From the NCBI GenBank assembly GCA_024275575.1, contig JAJRYV010000030.1, positions 41,303 to 105,302 of the forward strand: 64,000 bases of DNA. The letters run 5' to 3'. Shown piece by piece: positions 35,091 to 44,155 of the stretch. The translations under genes and the position numbers were made by a program. The DNA comes from a bacterium. GTDB taxonomy: Bacteria > Zhuqueibacterota > Zhuqueibacteria > Zhuqueibacterales > Geothermadaptataceae. Numbering within the stretch: the first letter of the stretch is position 1; each line of letters opens with the position of its first letter. The notes beneath the pieces were generated by a model. That model did no database searches and had not been told where the DNA came from. It worked only from the letters and a program-made list of their open reading frames with translations.

Positions 35091-36048
35091 AGTCTGGATA
35101 ACCGATTATATCAAAAATCCGCAGATCGAGCGGGAAATTCTCGGCGAGCAGTTGAGTGAAACAGCGCATGAAAATATTGAAGTTCTGCTCGTTTGGCATG
35201 AAAATATCGATGCCGGTCTCATGCAGCGCTTCCCCCGCTTGCGGGCGATTATACGCTATGGAGTCGGTTTTGACAATATCGATCTCGAAGCTGCTGCAGC
35301 GCGGAATATTGCCGTTTGCAACACACCGGATTACGGTACCGAAGAAGTTGCCGATACCGCTATCGCGATGATCATGGCTTTGACCCGGGGGCTTTTCCAC
35401 TATCAGCGAATTGCCCGGAATTTACCCGCCGACTGGCAGGAAAATACCATCTCCGGCCTGCGCCGGACTGAAGAGATGAAGCTGGGCGTCATCGGCGCCG
35501 GGCGTATCGGCAGCGCTGTCATATTACGCGCCAATACGCTGAGATTTCAAACGTATTTTTATGATCCGTACAAGGAGAGCGGATATGAAAAAGTGCTTGC
35601 GACAAAACGGGTGGATTCTCTGCAAATTCTGCTGCAGCAGGTTGACGTCATTTCCTTGCATTGCCCCTTAACCAGTGAAACACAAGGACTTATCCATTCT
35701 CAGTTTCTCGCTGAAATGAAACCTGGCAGTTTTCTGATCAACACTGCGCGAGGGAAGATATTGCGGGACTTAGACATATTGCTAGAGCCGCTACGACAGA
35801 GTCATCTCGCTGGAGTTGCCCTCGATGTGCTGCCGCAGGAACCGCCACCGGCCGATTCGCAATTGATCGAGGCTTGGCGCAATGATGAAAAGTGGCTGCA
35901 GGGCAGGCTGATCATCAATCCACACACGGCGTATTTCAGCCGCCAGGCTTACCGCGAAATGCGGCAAAAAGCCACATTAAACGCTTTATGCGTACTTCAG
36001 GGGAATGAGCCGATAAACAAGGTGACAACTGAATACGAAACTGGTTAA
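35077..36048 (+). CDS. D-isomer 2-hydroxyacid dehydrogenase (SerA-like)
   Basis: A 323-residue NAD-dependent dehydrogenase. The nucleotide motif is GVIGAGRIGSAVILRANTLRFQTYFYDP (about 138-165). The catalytic Arg lies in NTARGKILRD (about 224-233), and the Glu and His in PQEPPP and NPHTAYFS (about 252 and 286). The N-terminal substrate domain has RAIIRYGVGFDNIDLEAAAARNIAV. It interconverts a 2-keto and a 2-hydroxy acid, such as 3-phosphoglycerate or a sugar acid. ATG 35077 lies inside the FAH gene end, so the two are coupled. Confidence 0.88.
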   Translation: MKSSKVWITDYIKNPQIEREILGEQLSETAHENIEVLLVWHENIDAGLMQRFPRLRAIIRYGVGFDNIDLEAAAARNIAVCNTPDYGTEEVADTAIAMIMALTRGLFHYQRIARNLPADWQENTISGLRRTEEMKLGVIGAGRIGSAVILRANTLRFQTYFYDPYKESGYEKVLATKRVDSLQILLQQVDVISLHCPLTSETQGLIHSQFLAEMKPGSFLINTARGKILRDLDILLEPLRQSHLAGVALDVLPQEPPPADSQLIEAWRNDEKWLQGRLIINPHTAYFSRQAYREMRQKATLNALCVLQGNEPINKVTTEYETG

Positions 36049-36084
36049 TGAGATGAACAGGATATAATAAAATTAAGGTGAACG

Positions 36085-37923
36085 ATGAGTAAACAAAATT
36101 TGCAAAACGACAGGAAGAATTCTGTTTGTGTCATCATCTCGGGCTATTATGGCGCGGACAAGATGAATTAATGCGTGGAAAGGTTTTTAACCGCAGTCGA
36201 TGAGATTCTGATAATCGATACGGGAAGTATCCCGGCTGATTTGATTGATGAAAAACAGGTTAAAGCTTTTGCGAAAAAATCTCTCAATGATGCTGTTATA
36301 ATGATCAACAACCGGCCTGAGAAGGAGAAAGCGGACTGGCTGCTTTTTGTGCATGCCAACGAGAGTTTCCAGGATAAAATTCCCGCTGCCTTCGATACTT
36401 TATCAGCGTTGCCGCGGCGCATCGAAGGCCTGCAATTCCCTGTTGCAACCATCGGCATGGGCGGAAAGATTGATTTTTGTCAATTCGAAACCCGTTTGGT
36501 GCGTCTCACAGCCCGACCGCAAGTCTGGTTGCTAAATCAATTGCAGGTCCAAGGCAAAGTCGAAACAAAGCGAATGCTTGTCAGGAGAGATTTGCGCGAA
36601 GTGCTCAACGCGCCGTCTTCCCGGGTTTATACCCGCATTCGCGATGATGCGGTGCGCTGCTGGGAGCGCTGCCCGGATGATCTGCAGGCTGTGTTTTTAT
36701 TCTATCAGTTCCTGCACTGGATCGGTGATGCGGATGAAATCGTTGATAATTGCATGCGCACGCTGGAACAATATCGGGAGCAGATCAGCCGGGATTCGCA
36801 ATTCTGGGGTTTATTCGCCATTTTGGGTGCGGCCTGCTTCCAGAAAAAGGAGATGACAGCGCTGGAGCAGACGATCAGTTTTGCTAAAGAAGTTTTGCCG
36901 AAAAATCATCTCGATTTACTTTATCTATCCTGCCTTGAAGCGAAACTAATGAATGATCACAACCAGATCGTTGCCACTACCGATAAATTTCTCGCCCGGC
37001 ATAAATCAGTGCAGAAAAACCCGGTAACGCTAGCAAAAAACAGCATTTATGCGCTGCGTTTTGAAAAGCAAATCAGCCGCTGGAGACTGTCCGCTCTGAC
37101 GGCTTTGGAAAACTGGCCGGTTGTTTTTGCCGGTCTGCGGCGCCTGACGAGTTTGCTGGGTTTTAACGAAGATGATGCGCTCGTGATGCTGGAGGAAATG
37201 CAATTCGTCCCTTCCGATAAACTGGCGACAATTTTACCGCTTCTCTGGAGAACTTTTGCCTCGCCGCAGTTTGTGCTCGATAGCCTGAAAATATTCCCTT
37301 TTGACATTTTAAATGAAAAAACCCGGCGTACCATCGAAAAAGAATTGTTGCCGCGTTTTCGCGGCAAAAAAGAATACGCCGCTGGTTTGTTATTTATGAT
37401 GCTCAGTCGTTATCAGGATGCACTGGATGTTTTCCTCGTTTTTGAGGATGATGCCGGTGCAGGAGAAGGCGCGATGTTCAATGCAGCGCAAATGTATCTT
37501 GAATTGGGCTATTTTGAAGAGGCGATTAAAATTTTGGCAAAATTGCTGCGCCAGTATCCCGCCAATAAGGATGCACGCCTGCTCTATGAGGGACTCAATC
37601 CTGAGGTCGGTGATGTTCGGCCGGCCGAACAAAATGGGGAAAATGAAATCGAAGAAACGCTGCTCGAGGCGATGGATGCCATCAAACACTATGCAGAAAA
37701 GCAGAAATTTGACCCGATTTTCTCATTGGCGAAACAGGTGCACGATGTACTGGCGCCATACAGCGAGATCAAGGTGGAGATTTTCGGCGATTTACCCGGC
37801 GCCCTGAGCCGCATCGAATCGCTGGCTATTTCACATTGTTATCTGAAACTGGCGGATGAAGTTCACAAACTCAGATCAGTCTTAAAAACAGTGAATGCAG
37901 AAAAGATAATCAAACCGGATTAA
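36085..37923 (+). pseudogene. GT2-TPR glycosyltransferase interrupted by an in-frame TAA
   Basis: ATG 36085 (behind AAGGTG) opens a reading frame SVCVIISGYYGADKMN that stops at TAA 36169-36171. The same frame continues at once with CVERFLTAVDEILIIDTGS. This aligns block for block with the start of the next gene (SVCMIVKDEEKML-DCLESIKGLYDELIVVDTGS). The stop replaces one residue in a GT2 start, so the gene is a full-length GT2-TPR paralogue broken by one codon. The 3' part alone (GTG 36175-37923, 582 residues) lacks the first beta strand. The remainder is helical repeats. Real mutation, readthrough or sequence error are the options. Confidence 0.75.
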
Positions 37924-37939
37924 ATGCGAAAACAAGAAT

Positions 37940-39982
37940 ATGGCAAAGAAAAAGAAGAAACCAGTCACAGCTGGCAAGGTACTGCCGAAAAAACAATCTG
38001 CAAAAGTGCGGCTTTCCGTCTGCATGATCGTTAAAGACGAAGAGAAAATGTTGCCGGATTGCCTCGAAAGTATTAAAGGATTATACGATGAACTCATCGT
38101 CGTCGATACCGGCAGCAGCGATCGTACCGTAGACATCGCTGAACAGTTCGGTGCGAAAATCTACCATCATCCGTGGGAAAACAACTTCAGCCTGCACCGT
38201 AATCAAAGCATAAGCTACGCCACAGGCGACTGGATCCTGCAGATCGATGCCGATGAACGACTCGATGCGGCAAGCTACCATTCTTTGCTGCCGACTTTGC
38301 AAAAAGCACCGGAGAAGGTGCTTGGTTTCTGCGTGATCATTCAGGATTATAAAAAGGACGGCAGTCAATCGGTGCGATTTAACTATCCGCGTATTTTTCG
38401 CAACAATGCCGGTGTGCGCTATGAAGCGGCGGTGCACAATCAGGTCATCATCGAAGGCAAGGTGGAGTTTTCAGAAATTCAGCTCAACCATTTTGGTTAC
38501 GATCTGGACCCGGTTTCCATGTTGAAGAAATTTCGCCGTTCGGTGCGTCTGCTGCGCCGTGAAGCACGGGAAAATCCTGATGACCCGCGGGCGTTTTACT
38601 ATCTCGCCAATGCCTATTCACAATATCAAAAATTTTCCAAAGCCGTCAAATATGCACGCAAAACACTGGAGATTCTGCGCAAAATGCCTGCTGCGCCACC
38701 TTATTATTTATCCATTTACCATGGGCTCATCGGCGGCCTGATCGCCGAAGAAAAACTCGATGAAGCACGCGAAGTGTGCAGGGAAGCCTTGCAGGTGCGT
38801 GAAGATTATGTCGATGCTTTCTATCACCTGGCGCGCATCAATTATATGCAAAAAAATTTTGAGGACACCCTCACTGCCGGGAAAAAATATCTCGAACTGG
38901 CGGCGTTTTACAACGCTGATTCTTCGCGACTGGAGATCATCAATTATTACACCCTCGACCGGGTTTATCGGGTGAATTTCTGGATGGGCATCGCCAGTTT
39001 TGCACTGAAAGATGAAATACGCGGACTACAATTCATCGAAACCGGACTTGCTGCACAGAAGTCTGACCATACCAATGTGCTGGAAATGATTCATAATACT
39101 TTCGCGGTTGCATCCGGTGAAATCGTCAAAGAAGTCGTGTATAAAACCTTTGCCCGCCATAAGGATTCGGCAACATTTTTCTACTTTTTGATCCAGGAAC
39201 TGGCCAGCATCGACATGCTGATTTTTTTGCCTGGGCTGGTGGAATCACTGCGGCCGCAAGATGAAATCCGGCAAGATGGTTTTGCGCGGATTATTTACCA
39301 AATATGCATGCGCAACGAGCGAGCGGCGCTGGATGAGTTGCGAAGTTATGACAAAAATAGTGATAAAGGAATTCACGCATCTTTATGCGAATTTCTGCTG
39401 CAACACGGCGAAAATGCGATGATGCCGGTGCCAAAGGATTTGTATGATCAATTTCCACTGCTCGGTTTTTCCCACCTGGCCATCGGAGTCTTGTGTGATG
39501 AATTGAGTCAATTCGATATTGCGCAGATTGAAGGTTTTCTAACGGAAAAAGACCACAATAACGAGTTGAAAATGCTGGCGCATCTGTTACGGTTGTATCA
39601 TTTTATTCTCATCAATAATGCCGATGGATTGCTCGACAGCATCACCGCACTGATCGAGATATCCGGGCTTGAAACAGCGCCGGTCCTGGATGACATCGAA
39701 GATTTGAAACGGATTTTGGCCTCCTTCGCACAAAAAGCAGATAGAAGCCTGTGCCCGGAAGCTGGCGATCTCGCGGTTAAAATCGGGGAGGTTTTTTTCA
39801 ACGATGATCCTATCTTCATGAGTTTTAAATACCGCCGTGACATTTTGCGTTCAAAACGACGGGGGCCCTATTCAAGCAATATTCGGTTTTATTTTAAATA
39901 TTTGCTGTTGCCGCGCCGCACCTGGCTCTGCAGTGTCAAATTTACTGCAAAAAAACAGAAACATGCGCTCATTTTGCAATGA
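37940..39982 (+). CDS. GT2-family glycosyltransferase with C-terminal TPR repeats
   Basis: A 680-residue protein with a basic start (AKKKKKPVTAGK), then a GT2 domain at about 28-250: SVCMIVKDEEKMLPDCLES, IVVDTGSSDRTVDIAEQFGAKI, NQSISYATGDWILQIDADERLD, YEAAVHNQVIIEG. The rest (about 210-640) is tetratricopeptide-like (DPRAFYYLANAYSQYQKFSKAVKYARKTLE, DEAREVCREALQVREDYVDAFYHLARI). It is the same architecture as the broken gene before it, and like SunS-type protein glycosyltransferases it could act on a protein held by the repeats. Confidence 0.88.
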   Translation: MAKKKKKPVTAGKVLPKKQSAKVRLSVCMIVKDEEKMLPDCLESIKGLYDELIVVDTGSSDRTVDIAEQFGAKIYHHPWENNFSLHRNQSISYATGDWILQIDADERLDAASYHSLLPTLQKAPEKVLGFCVIIQDYKKDGSQSVRFNYPRIFRNNAGVRYEAAVHNQVIIEGKVEFSEIQLNHFGYDLDPVSMLKKFRRSVRLLRREARENPDDPRAFYYLANAYSQYQKFSKAVKYARKTLEILRKMPAAPPYYLSIYHGLIGGLIAEEKLDEAREVCREALQVREDYVDAFYHLARINYMQKNFEDTLTAGKKYLELAAFYNADSSRLEIINYYTLDRVYRVNFWMGIASFALKDEIRGLQFIETGLAAQKSDHTNVLEMIHNTFAVASGEIVKEVVYKTFARHKDSATFFYFLIQELASIDMLIFLPGLVESLRPQDEIRQDGFARIIYQICMRNERAALDELRSYDKNSDKGIHASLCEFLLQHGENAMMPVPKDLYDQFPLLGFSHLAIGVLCDELSQFDIAQIEGFLTEKDHNNELKMLAHLLRLYHFILINNADGLLDSITALIEISGLETAPVLDDIEDLKRILASFAQKADRSLCPEAGDLAVKIGEVFFNDDPIFMSFKYRRDILRSKRRGPYSSNIRFYFKYLLLPRRTWLCSVKFTAKKQKHALILQ

Positions 39983-40169
39983 TTTGCGCTATCCGCCAGT
40001 GTGGAAGTGATAAATACTTATTTTGAGTACCTGCCTGAATTCGGGGAATACCTTGCAATTTTTTGACACTTTAATGACAATTGTCCTGCCTGAGTTTATT
40101 AGACTTCTCCTGTGATAAGGCTGAAAGGCCAGAGATAGAGCATGCATACAAAACAAAAGGAGAGGTCCT

Positions 40170-40748
40170 ATGTTACACGGAAAAAGTCTGCTGAAATTCT
40201 TTTTCACCTTTTTAGCAGCAGCAAATCTCAACGCGCAAGGTACAATTACCACGTATCACCACCCGGAATTGCAGGAGATCAACCTCGGCGGCCCGCGCCT
40301 CGGTTTTTCCTATCTTCTTGGCGAAAACGATTATATCAAAGATTTTAGTGATGCGAAGATCGGTGCGATGACCAGCCATTTTGGTTGGCATTTCGAGTAT
40401 CTCATCAAACCGGATGGTTATGGCCCATCGTTTGTGGTTGAGGCTATTCCGATGATTTCGGGTGTGGAATATGGTGTTTTGTTACCCTCAACGACTTTGG
40501 CGTTTGGGGTGCGTTTTCCCGGCGGTGTCGAATTTGGAATGGGGCCGAATGTGCAGTTTTTGGGTGAAAATCAGGACGGACAGGCAAAGTTTCAATCGGC
40601 GCTGACGATTGCCTTCGGTAAAACATTTACCTATGGGCTGGTGAATTTGCCGGTGAATTTTGCCTTTACCACCAATCCGCAAGGCAACCGGATCTCGCTT
40701 ATCTTCGGTTATGCGCTGAAAAAGAAAACGGTCAGGCATATAAACTGA
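40170..40748 (+). CDS. Small secreted or outer-membrane barrel-like protein, unknown function
   Basis: A 192-residue protein with a signal peptide (residues 1-22, LLKFFFTFLAAANLNAQ), then alternating beta-type sequence (LGFSYLLGEND, GWHFEYLIKP, LAFGVRFPGGVEFGMGPNVQFLG, LTIAFGKTFTYGLVNLPVNFAFTTNP, ISLIFGYALKKK). This suggests an outer-membrane beta-barrel or lipocalin-like protein. No family was recognised. GGAGAGG lies just before ATG 40170. It stands alone, 187 bases after the glycan locus, with a promoter-like TTGACA at 40063. Confidence 0.7.
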   Translation: MLHGKSLLKFFFTFLAAANLNAQGTITTYHHPELQEINLGGPRLGFSYLLGENDYIKDFSDAKIGAMTSHFGWHFEYLIKPDGYGPSFVVEAIPMISGVEYGVLLPSTTLAFGVRFPGGVEFGMGPNVQFLGENQDGQAKFQSALTIAFGKTFTYGLVNLPVNFAFTTNPQGNRISLIFGYALKKKTVRHIN

Positions 40749-40776
40749 AAACAGCCCGTTGCCGGCAGAGCAAGCT

Positions 40777-40813
40777 TTAAACCTTTCAGGTTTTTAAAAC
40801 CTGAAAGGTTTAA
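40777..40813. repeat. Perfect 18-bp inverted repeat between convergent genes
   Basis: TTAAACCTTTCAGGTTTT (40777-40794) and AAAACCTGAAAGGTTTAA (40796-40813) are exact inverted copies around one base. It lies between a + strand gene end (40748) and a - strand gene end (40891). It could serve as a bidirectional terminator, though a clean T run is lacking. Words of this type (AACCTTTCAGGTTTT) recur in FCB-group genomes as intergenic repeats. Confidence 0.75.
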
Positions 40814-40890
40814 GTACTTCACAGAGAGAACAATTTTTAAAGTTATTGCGATTGAGGCTGAAGCCATCAGGTTAAACCGATACATGGTTT

Positions 40891-41529
40891 TTAAATCGTA
40901 CGCAAATATTCATGAAAGTCGTCGATGACTTCTGAGGCCCGCTGCAGGTTTTGCTTCACGTTAAATTCATGGCGAATGGCGATGACCCGGCAACCCGCGC
41001 CCAAACCTGCCTGGATTCCAGGCTCGGAGTCCTCAAAAATGAGGGCGTCCTCCGGCTTCACAGCGAGTTTTTCAATCGCCAGTAAATAAGCAGCCGGGTG
41101 CGGTTTATGTTTTGAGACATCTTCCTGCGAAATTTGCAGATCGAAAAAATCAGTGAGACCCAATTGCGCAAGTATACCTTCAACCATCCATTTGCTGGCG
41201 CTGCTGACAACCGCGATTTTCTTCTGCTTTTTTTTCAACAATTGAATTAGTTCGGCAGCGCCGGCAGTTGCGATTAACTGTGTTGCGAGCAAATCTTTAT
41301 AAAATCCCCTGAAGAGATTGTCGAATTGCTTCGCTTGCGGTGATATCCTTGTTTTTTCACAAAAATACTGCCGCACAAATTCCCATCGCTGTCCCATCAC
41401 TTCTTTATAAAGCGCGCTGGTCGCCTCAGCACCCAACACGTGGCATGTTTTTGCCAGCGCTGTTCCTTTTAATTTTTCATTAGCAGCAAGGGTGCCGTCG
41501 AGATCGAACAAATAGGCTTCGATGTTCAT
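40891..41529 (-). CDS. HAD-superfamily hydrolase, beta-phosphoglucomutase-like
   Basis: A ~212-residue HAD subfamily IA phosphatase or phosphomutase. Motif I is LFDLDGTLAA (the Asp nucleophile and Asp+2), motif II VVSSASKW, a Lys in SKHKPHPAAY, and motif III/IV ALIFEDSEPGIQAGLGAG. ATG at 41529 (product begins MNIEAYLFDLDGT) is chosen; GTG at 41550 overlaps the stop of the upstream kinase gene by 4 bases and would give coupling. The substrate is unknown; sugar phosphates are typical. Confidence 0.88.
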   Translation of the reverse strand: MNIEAYLFDLDGTLAANEKLKGTALAKTCHVLGAEATSALYKEVMGQRWEFVRQYFCEKTRISPQAKQFDNLFRGFYKDLLATQLIATAGAAELIQLLKKKQKKIAVVSSASKWMVEGILAQLGLTDFFDLQISQEDVSKHKPHPAAYLLAIEKLAVKPEDALIFEDSEPGIQAGLGAGCRVIAIRHEFNVKQNLQRASEVIDDFHEYLRTI

Positions 41530-41546
41530 GAATTCTTCAGAAACAA

Positions 41547-43538
41547 TCACAGCAGCACTTTCGATTTTTTATCGAGCACAGAGCGTATGGCATGTGCGAT
41601 TTCATTTAAGGAGTACGGCTTGGTGAGATAGGGGGCGTCGGTCAGTTTTTGTGCTTTTTTTGCCCTTTCGGATTCCGAATAACCGCTGGCGATGACGAAA
41701 CGTTGTTGTGGTTTTTGTTTCAAAATCGCTTCGATACTATCCAACCCATCCATCTCATCTTCGAGAATCATATCCATGACGATCAGGTCAAAATCGTTGT
41801 TATGCACAACCCGTTGTGCTTTACGGCCGCTGCTGGTGGAAAAAACCTCATAACCAAGATGGGTCAGCAATTTTTTGGCAAGCGCTCGCTGTTCAGCGTC
41901 ATCATCGACGATGAGAATGCGTTCATCGCCTTTGGGCACAGTGCGATGCTTGCTGTGCTGTGTTACAAGCCGCCTTGTTGCGGGGAAATAGAGGCTGAAC
42001 TCGGTGCCGACTCCCGGCTCCGACTTCAGATCGATAAACCCCTTCAAATCTGCAACAATGCCATAGACGATAGCAAGCCCCAAACCGGTGCCGCTTTTGC
42101 CCATTTGTTTGTTAGTATAAAATGGCTCAAAAATGCTGTCCGCATCCTGCTTTCTGATACCTTCGCCGGTGTCGATGACCTGCAGTTGTGTGTATTGGCC
42201 TTTGCGTAATACGCCGGAATAAACCGGTGTCGTTTTTTTAATCCAGCAGGCTTTGGAGGCAATTTTAAGCGTGCCGCCGTCAGGCATGGCTTCCATGGCA
42301 TTGAGCGTCAGATTCATCAGAACCTGGCGCAGATGCACTTCCGACCCTTTGATGCCTGGGGTGTTTGCAGCGATGTCGGTTTCCACTTTCACCGCATTGT
42401 GCAGCATCTGTTTTTCGATGAATTCAGGAGAATGCAGATAGGATTCGAGCAAATCTTTTACTGAGATGACCTGCAGTTGATAGTTGCCGCGGCGTGCCAG
42501 CGTCAGTAAATCCTGAATGACAGCTGCCGCCCGCATCGCTGAATTATGAATGGCCTCCAGGTCTTTGCGATAGGGCGAATTTTCCGGCAGTTGCGATAAA
42601 ATAAGGTCGGGATAAGCGACGACGGGGCCGAGGATATTGTTGAGATCATGGGCAACACCGCCGGCGAGAATACCGAGTGATTCCATACGGCGCGATCGAT
42701 CGAGCTGGTTCTGTAATTTGCGCTCGCGCTTTTCCGCTTTTTTTCGCCGGGTGATTTCTTTTTTCAGTTCGCTCACCCGGTCATTTATTTTTTCCTCGAG
42801 AACGCGGGCAAAACGGTTCTGGTGTGTATCGTGTTTTTTTAGCTCCCGAACCATGGCATTAAACTCACCCATCGTAAAACCGATCTCATCATCAGTCAAT
42901 GATTTGATGAGGACGTTGAAGTTTTTATCCTGGGAAATTTGCCTGGCGACTTCGCGCAATTCGGTCAATGGCTGTGCCATCGATGCTTGCAGGTAGAGCG
43001 CTAAAAATATGGCGATGGCGATGGGCAAAGGGAAGATGATCATAAATAACGCGATATAATCGCTGATCTCTTTGTGGAAAGCGTGATTATCAACACGCAT
43101 GAATTGTATGCCGAGAAGCGTTTTGTTATCGGCTGCCCGGATGGGGTGAAAAATATCAATCCAGTTTTTTTGGAATTGTATCACCTCTGTGGATTGAGCG
43201 AGCGGGAAGGTGATCATCTCCTTTACCGAGCGTGAATATTGCGAAAGTATGGTGCCATCGGGCAGGTAAACACAGGCGGCGATAACCTCGGGTTTGAGTT
43301 TTAAAATGCTGTTTGTTTTTGTCGTTACTTTTTCACCGTCATGTGATCCCACAGCGCTGCGGTTGGTGCTCTCCAGAATTTTCGTCAGAATGCGATAATC
43401 GTTTTCAGCCTGAGTGCGGTAATTAAAATATTCAAAAGATACGATGCTGACAAAAGCCAACAACAATGCAAAAGTACAGTTTATCGTCGTGCCGATGATG
43501 ATTTTTTGTTTGATGGTTTTGGTGCGGAAGAAGAACAC
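41547..43538 (-). CDS. Membrane hybrid histidine kinase with C-terminal receiver
   Basis: A 663-residue sensor. Membrane helix near 12-33, a periplasmic sensor part (about 35-155), a second helix (about 160-182), HAMP (about 183-235) and a coiled coil. Then HisKA (GVAHDLNNILGPVVAYPDL, about 290-308), HATPase (NLTLNAMEAMPDGG, TGEGI, GTGLGLAIVYG) and a receiver (ERILIVDDD, phospho-acceptor in IVMDMIL, LTKPYS). It starts with GTG 43538 preceded by AGGAG. The same operon carries the HAD gene. The signal is not known. Confidence 0.9.
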   Translation of the reverse strand: MFFFRTKTIKQKIIIGTTINCTFALLLAFVSIVSFEYFNYRTQAENDYRILTKILESTNRSAVGSHDGEKVTTKTNSILKLKPEVIAACVYLPDGTILSQYSRSVKEMITFPLAQSTEVIQFQKNWIDIFHPIRAADNKTLLGIQFMRVDNHAFHKEISDYIALFMIIFPLPIAIAIFLALYLQASMAQPLTELREVARQISQDKNFNVLIKSLTDDEIGFTMGEFNAMVRELKKHDTHQNRFARVLEEKINDRVSELKKEITRRKKAEKRERKLQNQLDRSRRMESLGILAGGVAHDLNNILGPVVAYPDLILSQLPENSPYRKDLEAIHNSAMRAAAVIQDLLTLARRGNYQLQVISVKDLLESYLHSPEFIEKQMLHNAVKVETDIAANTPGIKGSEVHLRQVLMNLTLNAMEAMPDGGTLKIASKACWIKKTTPVYSGVLRKGQYTQLQVIDTGEGIRKQDADSIFEPFYTNKQMGKSGTGLGLAIVYGIVADLKGFIDLKSEPGVGTEFSLYFPATRRLVTQHSKHRTVPKGDERILIVDDDAEQRALAKKLLTHLGYEVFSTSSGRKAQRVVHNNDFDLIVMDMILEDEMDGLDSIEAILKQKPQQRFVIASGYSESERAKKAQKLTDAPYLTKPYSLNEIAHAIRSVLDKKSKVLL

Positions 43539-44155
43539 GGTTCAATTCTCCTGAGTTTTTATGATGTTATCATCAATAAACCGCTGTTGGATGCTTCCTG
43601 CCTGAATAAAACGGGATGACTCCATTCGTGCAGATTGCCGCGACATGTTACTGGTTAACCACAGATGTTGTGCTAAGGTGGGGAGGCTGCGCATAAATTA
43701 TATGAATATATTCTAACATAATGAGGGATAAATTCAATGAAATTTATCAAAAACGCTGAAATGTAATAAATTTTTGCCGCCATAAAGTTGTTTTTTGTAT
43801 GCGCCCCTGTGCCAAAACAACCGGTCATCTTTGTGATGATTTACGAAATATGTTTAGTTTTTACAACATAATTCGTTAATTTCATTGGGAAATGGACGGG
43901 TTCCACCAAGACATAGGTCGCAATTTGCTGTAAGCGCTATCGTTGAGTTAATACCTGGTCTGCCATGTTATGCTCGTTGGGGGGGTAAGCTCCTGTGTCA
44001 TTCTCCAATGGAATCACCAGCGGAAAGAACGGCGAGACCGACGAATGACAAGCAGGAGAGAAATCCCACCTGGGGGATTGAGCACAATATGTGGAACAGT
44101 TATGCAATGAATACTTAAACACAAATTTCTCCCCGTACTGAAGGAGGAAGAGCCG
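43539..44155. other. 617-bp non-coding gap between divergent genes, hairpin-rich in its right half
   Basis: I support no protein here; a 77-codon frame at 43885-44118 has no family features. The left part (43539-43890) shows nothing. The right part folds: AGACATAGGT (about 43909-43918) with ACCTGGTCT (about 43951-43959); CTCCTGTGTCATTC (43990-44003) with GAATGACAAGCAGGAG (44043-44058, two-base bulge); and AATCCC-ACCTGG-GGGATT (44061-44078). This is either a structured 5' leader of the next gene or a free RNA. Confidence 0.5.
43898..44080 (+). ncRNA. Possible structured RNA or leader of unknown class
   Basis: A ~180-base stretch with at least three stable stem-loops listed above, ending ~75 bases before ATG 44156. 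A GC-rich loop section around 44018-44042 contains GCGGAAAGAACGGCGAGACCG, with a small CGG/CCG hairpin. I compared it by eye with tmRNA, RNase P, 6S, SRP and the common riboswitches and saw no match. The strand is assumed from the gene downstream. Low confidence. Confidence 0.35.

Noticed and set aside
43885..44118. 77-codon open frame upstream of the unknown membrane protein
   Set aside because: No ribosome-binding site or protein-like pattern; it covers strong hairpins and fits a structured non-coding region better.
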